Positions 5,971 to 10,501 of a stretch of 10,501 nt of DNA are shown in pieces. The DNA is taken from NCBI GenBank assembly GCA_964425415.1, contig CAYRMJ010000046.1, forward strand, positions 1 through 10,501, given 5' to 3'. Below the pieces are notes generated by a model that had not been told where the DNA came from, did not search any database, and saw only the letters and a list, made by a program, of their open reading frames with translations. This DNA comes from JAADDK01 sp964425415. Its GTDB lineage: Archaea > Thermoplasmatota > Thermoplasmata > Thermoplasmatales > Aciduliprofundaceae. Both the position numbers and the translations under genes were made by a program. Positions within the stretch are counted from its first letter, which is position 1. The number at the start of each line of letters is the position of its first letter.

Positions 5971-6005
5971 GTAGTACGCGAGCCGCTTTGCGACTCTCCT
6001 ACAAG
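5968..6005 (-). promoter_or_regulatory. Probable L1-protein mRNA binding hairpin (autoregulation)
   Basis: On the minus strand the only real gap in the ribosomal operon folds into two stacked stems. The outer stem pairs CTTGTAG with CTACAAG (7 bp). The inner stem pairs GAGTCGC with GCGGCTC around an AAA loop (7 bp, one U-G). Between them is an asymmetric internal loop, GA on the 5' side and GCGTA on the 3' side. Two helices flanking an asymmetric loop with GA on the short side is the architecture of the L1 site in 23S rRNA and in methanococcal L1 mRNA. The right arm runs into the rpl1 ribosome binding site, so L1 binding would plausibly block initiation. The fold is visible; the function is inferred from the family. 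Confidence 0.72.
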
Positions 6006-6013
6006 CTCTTTAT

Positions 6014-6487
6014 TCACTCTTCTGGGATGGTGATTTCGTTCTCCTTTATAAGTTTTTGCACCTCTCTCGGGTCCTTTCCCTCAACTGTCACACCCATGGA
6101 CACACATGTGCCTAGAACCTCAAGCGCGGTGCCTCGCAGGTCATAAGCAAGGGTGTTGTCGTGCTTCATTCTCGCAATCTTTACCACCTGATCAATGCTC
6201 AGGTCTCCAACTATTTCTCCTCTCTTGCTGGATCCCTTCTCCACGCCCAGCTCTTTCTTTATCAATGCGGTTGTGGGGGGCGTGCCCACGGTGACGGTGA
6301 ATTCCTTTGTCTTTGGATCCACCTCTACCTTCACCGGCACCTGCATTCCTGCATACGCCTTTGTTTTCTCGTTTATGACCTTTACAACCTGCGCCACGTT
6401 TATTCCAAAAGGACCCAGCGCCGGACCCAGGGGCGGGCCGGGCGTTGCCTTTCCACCTTCTACCAGAACTTCAACTGTTTGACCCAT
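6014..6487 (-). CDS. rpl11: Large-subunit ribosomal protein L11
   Basis: This 157-residue protein binds the GTPase-associated centre of 23S rRNA together with the P stalk. It has the N-terminal signature GGKATPGPPLGP (11-22), the linker VGTPPTTALIKKEL (68-81) and the C-terminal rRNA-binding domain with GTCVSMGVTVEGKDP (126-140). An in-frame TTG exists 18 nt upstream (6505). The ATG at 6487 is chosen because GAGGTGA lies 5 nt before it and because L11 homologues begin close to this residue. The gene overlaps the end of spt5 by 17 nt, and its ribosome binding site is within the spt5 coding sequence. Identity is certain. Confidence 0.97.
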   Translation of the reverse strand: MGQTVEVLVEGGKATPGPPLGPALGPFGINVAQVVKVINEKTKAYAGMQVPVKVEVDPKTKEFTVTVGTPPTTALIKKELGVEKGSSKRGEIVGDLSIDQVVKIARMKHDNTLAYDLRGTALEVLGTCVSMGVTVEGKDPREVQKLIKENEITIPEE

Positions 6488-7316
6488 TATCTTCACCTCT
6501 TTCAATTACTCTTACCGCTTCAGCTTTGACGGTTATTGGAATCGGAACCATCGCTTCAAAGAGCTCCACGGTTATCTCGTTCTTTGATTCATCTAAATCT
6601 ATAACGCGAGCGTGCTCGCCCTTGAACGGTCCCTCTACGAGTTCCACGATATCTCCTTTGGAAATCGTGGTTATGGTCGGAGTGGGAGTCAGGTAATGCT
6701 TCACATCCTCAATTTTCATCTCTCCGCGCACTACTCCCTTGGCGCCCCTCAAACCTTTGATGACTGATAGCACCTTATCCGGCCTTGAAGTTTCAACCAG
6801 AACATAGCCTTTGAGCTCAAAGGGCGCAATTATCGCATAAATTTCGGTCCAGCCCTTACTCTTCGCTTTGAGCCCCAATTCCCTAGCTACTTTAACCTCA
6901 TGTCCAATCTGCGTTTTTATTGCAACTATTGCACTTTCAACATTCACATTCACAGTGTTGCTCCAAAGTGTTTCGTTTTCAATAATCAACTTGAAAGCCC
7001 CATGATCCCCAATCTCCGCCGCTTTCGGAGGATATATACTTATGTAAATTTCTTTGTTTTTCTGCTTTGGCACATCAACGTTCATGACCATGGGCTTGCT
7101 CTCAGTACCGTTCACCAGAGTACTTTCTGTGCTCTTTGATATGCCAGTTATGTCAATTCTCCACTCAAGACTCATGTCGTGCATGTTGAATTCAGGCAAA
7201 ATTTTGAAAGTTGCACTCTCCTTTTTCTGTTCTCTGTTTTTTAGAATAAGTACTATCTCCGCAGGCCTGCCAGCAGGAATGCGAAAATTTGTCTCGTTGA
7301 TGCTCACTTCCAACAT
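6471..7316 (-). CDS. spt5: Transcription elongation factor Spt5 with an N-terminal beta-rich extension
   Basis: The C-terminal half is a normal archaeal Spt5/NusG. It has an NGN domain (about residues 128-211, AIVAIKTQIGHEVKVAR through IEDVKHYLTP), which binds Spt4 and the RNA polymerase clamp, and a KOW domain (about 216-273, with GDIVELVEGPFKGEHARV). It promotes processive elongation and may contact the ribosome. Ahead of it are about 127 extra residues, absent from the usual ~150-residue archaeal Spt5. They have alternating strands, a motif IPAGRPAEIVLILKN, and later PPKAAEIGDHGAFKLIIEN, resembling NEW3/CARDB-type immunoglobulin-like domains. No signal peptide is present. Of two close ATGs, 7316 is preferred over 7322 because GAGGG abuts the latter but is 6 nt from the former. 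The gene starts 13 nt after secE. Confidence 0.93.
   Translation of the reverse strand: MLEVSINETNFRIPAGRPAEIVLILKNREQKKESATFKILPEFNMHDMSLEWRIDITGISKSTESTLVNGTESKPMVMNVDVPKQKNKEIYISIYPPKAAEIGDHGAFKLIIENETLWSNTVNVNVESAIVAIKTQIGHEVKVARELGLKAKSKGWTEIYAIIAPFELKGYVLVETSRPDKVLSVIKGLRGAKGVVRGEMKIEDVKHYLTPTPTITTISKGDIVELVEGPFKGEHARVIDLDESKNEITVELFEAMVPIPITVKAEAVRVIERGEDNGSNS
6493..6499 (-). promoter_or_regulatory. Ribosome binding site deciding the rpl11 start
   Basis: GAGGTGA with a 5-nt spacer to the ATG at 6487. It lies inside the spt5 reading frame and downstream of the alternative TTG at 6505, which excludes that TTG as the main start. Confidence 0.8.
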
Positions 7317-7329
7317 GTTCATCCCTCAA

Positions 7330-7554
7330 TCATTTGGGAATCTTCAGATAAACCTGCAAAATGAGGTATATGAGAAATCCCACCCCACCAACCAGTATTA
7401 TGCCGATTCCCGTTATAGTTACCACTTTGGAATACTCATCTCTCGTGGGCTTGCGTGCCATCTTGAATATTCTTGAGTACTTTCCCTTCCCAATTCTTGA
7501 AAACCGCTCTTCTATTTTTCGCTGAATCTCTGCACTCTTATCCACCAAGTCCAT
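7330..7554 (-). CDS. secE: Preprotein translocase subunit SecE (Sec61-gamma)
   Basis: This 74-residue single-span protein clamps SecY in the Sec translocon. It has an N-terminal amphipathic helix, the hinge motif ARKPTRDEY (33-41), a transmembrane segment (about 44-69, rich in Ile/Leu/Gly/Val) and a short tail. Length and layout are typical of archaeal SecE. Its ribosome binding site GGTGA (7559-7563) overlaps the ftsZ stop codon, leaving only 4 nt between the genes. The secE-spt5 linkage is conserved across archaea and parallels bacterial secE-nusG. Confidence 0.95.
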   Translation of the reverse strand: MDLVDKSAEIQRKIEERFSRIGKGKYSRIFKMARKPTRDEYSKVVTITGIGIILVGGVGFLIYLILQVYLKIPK

Positions 7555-7558
7555 TTGC

Positions 7559-8650
7559 TCACCTTATCATGTCAATCTCTTTGTTGCTCACAGTCTCTCG
7601 CCCATGTATGTACGGAGATTTCACTCCCGTTATCACAACCATCACTCTGATCATGTTTCCGAGGGTTGGATCAATGGACGCACCCCAAATTATGCGCGCA
7701 CCATCTGCAATCTGAGACTGCACGTATTCTGCCACACTCTCCGCTTCTTTAACTGTCATGTTCTCTCCGCCCACAACATCAATGAGCGCACCCGAAGCCT
7801 CCGATATGTCTGCCTCAATTAGCGGAGAGTTGAGAGCCTCTTTTATTGCCTCATCAGCACGATTTTCCGAATCGCTCTCGCCCATGCCTATCATCGCAAC
7901 GCCGCCGCCCTTCATTATAGTCTTCAAATCGTTGAAGTCCAGATTCACCAGTCCCGGCTTGGTTATCATCTCCGCTATGCCCTTTATGGCACGCATCAGA
8001 AGCTCATCAGCCACTTTGAATGCCATGTTGAGCGGGAGTCTGGGCACAAGTTCCAAAAGCTTGTCGTTTGGTATGGTTATGACTGTATCCACAACTTCCT
8101 TCAGCTTATCAAGGCCCCACATGGCGTTCTCCCAGCGCATTATTCCCTCAGCCTTGAAGGGTAAGGTGCATACGGCAATGGTCAGAGCGCCCAGCTCCTT
8201 TGCAATCTGAGCCACCACATGAGAGCTGCCAGTACCTGTGCCGCCGCCAAGCCCGCACGTGACAAAAACGATATCAGCTCCCTGCAAAAGCTCGCGGAGC
8301 CTATCTTCCACCTCTCTTGCCGCCTCCTCGCCAACCTGAGGCAGTGCCCCAGCGCCCAATCCTCTCGTGATTCTCTTTCCTAATAGCACCTTTCTGTTTG
8401 CGTGAGTGATGAGAAGATGCTGAGCATCCGTGTTTGCAGCAATGAGCTCAACATCATGTATGCCCTCATCCATCATTCTTGATATTGTGTTGCTTCCGGC
8501 GCCACCGCACCCCACAACCTTTATATTTGTTTTTAGTTTTTTGAGAAGCTCAATTAATTCCTGATCCTCCTCTGCCGATACTGTCATCTCCCTCGGCGCC
8601 TCCTCTGGCACGGCTGCCTTTGATAGCACCTCTTTGACCAGCGACTTCAT
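7559..8650 (-). CDS. ftsZ: Cell division GTPase FtsZ (FtsZ1 type)
   Basis: This 363-residue tubulin-family GTPase polymerises into the division ring. It has the nucleotide-binding loop GCGGAGSN (47-54), the tubulin signature loop GGGTGTGSS (135-143), IPNDKLLELVP (193-203) and the T7 loop NLDFND (236-241), which completes the GTPase site of the neighbouring subunit. The region VAMIGMGESDSEN and ARIIWGASIDPTLGNMIRVMVVITGV match the FtsZ1 clade. FtsZ1 next to secE and spt5 is a known euryarchaeal order. An N-terminal ~40-residue charged stretch precedes the fold. The start ATG has GAGGTGA 4 nt upstream. It is first in the operon and has its own TATA box. Confidence 0.97.
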   Translation of the reverse strand: MKSLVKEVLSKAAVPEEAPREMTVSAEEDQELIELLKKLKTNIKVVGCGGAGSNTISRMMDEGIHDVELIAANTDAQHLLITHANRKVLLGKRITRGLGAGALPQVGEEAAREVEDRLRELLQGADIVFVTCGLGGGTGTGSSHVVAQIAKELGALTIAVCTLPFKAEGIMRWENAMWGLDKLKEVVDTVITIPNDKLLELVPRLPLNMAFKVADELLMRAIKGIAEMITKPGLVNLDFNDLKTIMKGGGVAMIGMGESDSENRADEAIKEALNSPLIEADISEASGALIDVVGGENMTVKEAESVAEYVQSQIADGARIIWGASIDPTLGNMIRVMVVITGVKSPYIHGRETVSNKEIDMIR

Positions 8651-8657
8651 AAAATCA

Positions 8658-8671
8658 CCTCAATGTTGAGG
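8658..8671. promoter_or_regulatory. Inverted repeat over the ftsZ transcription start and ribosome binding site
   Basis: On the minus strand CCTCAA and TTGAGG are separated by two bases. The right arm contains the GAGG of the ftsZ ribosome binding site, and the predicted start (about 8665) lies inside. It could be a dyad operator covering the start point, or, if transcription begins upstream, a small hairpin hiding the ribosome binding site. The symmetry is visible; either role is inference. Confidence 0.4.
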
Positions 8672-8680
8672 CATAAAACG

Positions 8681-8695
8681 AATATAAATATAAAG
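8681..8695 (-). promoter_or_regulatory. TATA box of the ftsZ-ribosomal operon
   Basis: CTTTATATTTATATT on the minus strand places transcription start near 8660-8665, giving a leader of about 10-15 nt with the GAGGTGA ribosome binding site. It shares the 100-bp divergent region with the rightward promoter at 8721-8730. Confidence 0.6.
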
Positions 8696-8720
8696 ATTTT
8701 GCCCTGCATGTTTCACGAAT

Positions 8721-8730
8721 CTTTTATTTT
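8721..8730 (+). promoter_or_regulatory. TATA box of the transglutaminase-like gene
   Basis: CTTTTATTTT, centred about 26 bp upstream of the GTG at 8751, implies a leaderless mRNA. No ribosome binding site precedes that GTG, which agrees. Confidence 0.5.
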
Positions 8731-8750
8731 CACGATGTGCATGGCCCTTT

Positions 8751-9566
8751 GTGGATTACGGATATCTGCTCAGATACGTGGAGAGAATGAGGTACCGAGC
8801 CTCAAGGGGTGGAATTCGCGTTGAAATTTCAGTTTCAACTCCTATCAATCACAATCAGATTGTAGCGTACAGGAAAGTTCCTGCTGAATTTAAAATCAGT
8901 GCCGATGGCGGAAGAATGGTGTTCAGGGGCATGCTTTCAAAAAGGGGCATTTTTAGATTGGACAGGGAATTTGCAGTGTGCCCAGCACCATGGAGTTTAA
9001 AAGACACTCATTTTGGTTCCGTTGATGATTATCCCGCAGATGTGGTTGAAAAGTACAAAGTTGGAACTCGGCAATGGCCCATTGATTCTGATTTGTTGAG
9101 GACGGTTGGCAGCGAGGCATGGTTTTCTGAGAAAGATATAAGAAAATGGATTGAAAACGCGTTTGCATTTCTGTGGAATTCCATAAAGCCGGAGAGGCTC
9201 AACGAGCGATTGGGTGCTGTTAAAGCTCTTTCTTCAGGGATGGGTGACTGCGACGAATTCACGGATGTATTTGTAACCTTAGCCAGAATGCGAGGCATAC
9301 CTGCGCGCAGGCTTACAGGCATATACTTTTCTGAAAACCCTGAAAATCACGCGTGGGCTGAGGTGCTTCTCCCTTCGGGTATATGGATAACTGCTGACGC
9401 GGCGCTTCGCATTTTAGGAAGGGCTGCACCAGAGTACATAACCTTTAAAATAGAGGAGTTTAACGATGAAATTCCAGATTTGCAGGTGAGGTGGAAGGGT
9501 GGCGCTCTTGAATACGAGATTGAAGGTGGGGAATCTGAAGTTGAGAGAATAAAATGCTTTCAATAA
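8751..9566 (+). CDS. Transglutaminase-like (papain-fold) protein, cytosolic
   Basis: This 271-residue protein has a transglutaminase core in its second half. The catalytic triad is visible as Cys167 in GMGDCDEFTDVFVTLAR, His200 in NHAWAEV and Asp216 in WITADA, so it looks active. Archaeal family members are thought to act as cysteine proteases or peptidases rather than cross-linkers; the substrate is unknown. The first ~100 residues are a separate, unrecognised part with several likely beta strands. There is no signal peptide or membrane segment, so it should be intracellular, unlike many family members. The GTG start fits a leaderless transcript from the TATA box at 8721-8730. The next gene has its own TATA box 30 bp later, so the pair may not form one operon. 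Confidence 0.88.
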   Translation: MDYGYLLRYVERMRYRASRGGIRVEISVSTPINHNQIVAYRKVPAEFKISADGGRMVFRGMLSKRGIFRLDREFAVCPAPWSLKDTHFGSVDDYPADVVEKYKVGTRQWPIDSDLLRTVGSEAWFSEKDIRKWIENAFAFLWNSIKPERLNERLGAVKALSSGMGDCDEFTDVFVTLARMRGIPARRLTGIYFSENPENHAWAEVLLPSGIWITADAALRILGRAAPEYITFKIEEFNDEIPDLQVRWKGGALEYEIEGGESEVERIKCFQ

Positions 9567-9576
9567 ATTTATAATT
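9567..9576 (+). promoter_or_regulatory. TATA box of the XPF-type nuclease gene
   Basis: ATTTATAATT begins directly after the preceding stop codon and is centred about 26 bp upstream of the GTG at 9597. The nuclease mRNA is therefore probably leaderless; no ribosome binding site is present. Confidence 0.55.
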
Positions 9577-9596
9577 GATAATCTCATGCCCTGAAT

Positions 9597-10265
9597 GTGG
9601 GCCGTATAATCGCAGATTATCGTGAGCGAAAGGTGATTTCTGTACTTAAAGACGCGCTGGGCGAGGTTGAAGTGACCAATTTGCCCGTGGGTGATTTTTT
9701 GGTGGTTTGCAATGATACCGCTCTTTTGATAGAGCGAAAGGAGGTTAGCGATTTCATTGCGAGCATGAAGAGTAACAGGCTCTGGGAGCAGCTTCGCAGA
9801 ATGTTGATTGCAGAGTTAATGAATCTCAAAGTTGTGCGCCGTGCTCTTCTTCTTCACGGGCTGATGAGCGAGGCACTTGAAGGCTCTGGTGTAGGCTGGA
9901 ACAATGTTATGGGTGCGTTTATGGAGATTCAGTACAATTACGGCATACCGCTGTTCCATGCGGAGAATGATGACTCCCTCATTCAGTTCTTTCGCATAGC
10001 ATTAAAGAGGGAATGTGAAGGAAAGAACGGCGCGGAGATTCGTGAGCTGTGGGCGAGGCCCATACCAAAGCGTGGAATGAGCGAGGATGAGTGGAAGGTT
10101 TATGTTCTATCATCACTTCCTCTCGTTGGAGAGAAGATGGCGGAGAGTTTGCTCTCGCATTTTGGGAGCATTGAGCGTGTTGCTCAGGCGAATCCAGTGG
10201 AACTTCGCAAAGTTGAAGGCATCGGCGAGAAAAGGGCGAAGCTGATATTCAAAATCTTTCATTAA
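9597..10265 (+). CDS. XPF/Mus81-family structure-specific endonuclease (nuclease-only form)
   Basis: This 222-residue protein has an ERCC4 nuclease domain with intact catalytic motifs: ADYRER (6-11), LPVGDF (29-34) and IERKEVSDF (45-53, the ERKxxxD signature). It ends in tandem helix-hairpin-helix motifs (about 173-192 LPLVGEKMAESLLSHFG and 204-222 KVEGIGEKRAKLIFKIF) that bind branched DNA. Such enzymes cut 3' flaps, forks and nicked Holliday junctions in repair and fork restart. It lacks the N-terminal helicase of Hef, the long euryarchaeal form, so it resembles the short crenarchaeal XPF. Those short enzymes act as homodimers with PCNA. I see no clear PCNA-binding peptide at its C-terminus. 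The start is a GTG fitting a leaderless mRNA. Confidence 0.93.
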   Translation: MGRIIADYRERKVISVLKDALGEVEVTNLPVGDFLVVCNDTALLIERKEVSDFIASMKSNRLWEQLRRMLIAELMNLKVVRRALLLHGLMSEALEGSGVGWNNVMGAFMEIQYNYGIPLFHAENDDSLIQFFRIALKRECEGKNGAEIRELWARPIPKRGMSEDEWKVYVLSSLPLVGEKMAESLLSHFGSIERVAQANPVELRKVEGIGEKRAKLIFKIFH

Positions 10266-10268
10266 TTT

Positions 10269-10278
10269 CTTATAAAAT
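10269..10278 (+). promoter_or_regulatory. TATA-like box after the nuclease gene
   Basis: CTTATAAAAT sits about 27 bp ahead of an ATG at 10303 that opens a 16-codon frame. It may drive that micro-ORF or a longer leader for the pilin gene. Confidence 0.35.
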
Positions 10279-10302
10279 TCACGACCATTGATAGCAAATA
10301 TC

Positions 10303-10353
10303 ATGGAAAAAGAGTGCGAAAAACCAACATATTTTTGCGAAAGTTTTAAGTAG
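10303..10353 (+). CDS. Possible leaderless micro-ORF, 16 codons
   Basis: The ATG is placed where a transcript from the TATA-like box at 10269-10278 would begin. The frame reads MEKECEKPTYFCESFK and ends at TAG inside the pilin promoter region. Two cysteines are separated by six residues. At this length it may be chance; only the promoter spacing sets it apart. It could equally act as an upstream leader peptide for the pilin gene. Confidence 0.18.
   Translation: MEKECEKPTYFCESFK
10340..10350 (+). promoter_or_regulatory. BRE/TATA element of the pilin gene
   Basis: AAAGTTTTAAG resembles a purine-rich BRE joined to a TATA box and predicts a start near 10372-10375. A second AT-rich candidate, CTAATATATT at 10361-10370, would start near 10392, inside the ribosome binding site, and is less likely. 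Confidence 0.45.
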
Positions 10354-10371
10354 TGATTCGCTAATATATTT

Positions 10372-10390
10372 CTTGCCCTTCGCGGGCAGG
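10372..10390 (+). promoter_or_regulatory. 5'-leader hairpin touching the pilin ribosome binding site
   Basis: CTTGCCC pairs with GGGCAGG (7 bp, one U-G) around a TTCGC loop. The stem includes the first AGG of the AGGAGG ribosome binding site (10388-10393), which is 10 nt from the ATG. If transcription starts near 10372 the mRNA begins with this hairpin. It could stabilise the message or tune its translation. Confidence 0.45.
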
Positions 10391-10403
10391 AGGACTGAAC
10401 AAA

Positions 10404-10501
10404 ATGAAGAAAATATATGAAAAGGAAGAAGGCGTGAGCCCCGTGATAGCTACCATTCTGATGGTGGCAATCACGGTAGTGTTGGCGGCGACCGTGTACA
10501 T
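10404..10501 (+). CDS. Type IV pilin-like protein, N-terminus only (cut by window end)
   Basis: Only 32 codons are present. A short charged leader, MKKIYEKEEG, is followed by VSPVIATILMVAITVVLAAT, the classic archaeal pilin N-terminal motif. Such precursors are inserted by Sec and cleaved by the prepilin peptidase PibD, here most likely between Gly10 and Val11. The hydrophobic helix then forms the pilus core or anchors the protein. The -2 residue is Glu rather than the more usual Lys/Arg. The ribosome binding site AGGAGG lies 10 nt upstream. The rest of the protein, and hence whether it is a structural pilin or another surface protein of this export class, is outside the window. Confidence 0.85.
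   Translation, partial: MKKIYEKEEGVSPVIATILMVAITVVLAATVY

Noticed and set aside
6106..6696. Several plus-strand frames across rpl11 and spt5
   Set aside because: Antisense shadows of well-identified genes, with no ribosome binding sites or family resemblance.

Overview
The window is archaeal, and most likely from a thermophilic euryarchaeon of the Thermoplasmatota (Aciduliprofundum-like). The evidence is an FtsZ1-SecE-Spt5-L11-L1-L10-L12 gene order, P0/P1-type stalk proteins ending in GLGxLFG, an XPF-type nuclease, a PilN-type pilin N-terminus, TATA boxes in place of bacterial -35/-10 elements, and several probably leaderless starts (GTG or ATG about 26 bp downstream of a TATA centre). The taxon is an inference; no rRNA is present.

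Left edge (1-502): the window opens inside a CRISPR locus. One complete 30-bp repeat lies at 2-31, in the orientation that sends the array leftward out of the window. An AT-rich leader follows (32-192), with two sets of helically phased direct repeats and two possible TATA boxes. The initiator tRNA-Met gene (193-267, minus strand) points straight into this leader. About 200 bp without a convincing gene follow.

Plus-strand cluster (503-3820): four genes, each overlapping the next: a glycosylation-rich membrane protein, a VanZ-like membrane protein, a 639-residue TPR protein and a PUA-domain RNA-binding protein of the MCT-1/Tma20 type. The PUA gene starts 86 nt inside the TPR gene.

Minus-strand operon (8650 down to 3811): ftsZ1, secE, spt5, rpl11, rpl1, rpl10, rpl12 and a 51-codon small membrane protein. 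It links cell division, protein export, transcription elongation and the ribosomal L1/L11/P-stalk proteins. Most junctions are overlapping or only a few bases long. The exception is the rpl11-rpl1 gap, which holds a two-stem hairpin resembling an L1-protein binding site. It abuts the rpl1 Shine-Dalgarno sequence, and rpl1 starts with TTG. Spt5 carries an unusual N-terminal beta-rich domain. The operon meets the plus-strand cluster tail-to-tail with a 10-nt overlap.

Right side, plus strand (8751-10501): a cytosolic transglutaminase-fold protein and a nuclease-only XPF homologue, both with GTG starts placed for leaderless transcripts. Then come a possible 16-codon micro-ORF and the first 32 codons of a type IV pilin-like protein, preceded by a hairpin that includes part of its ribosome binding site.
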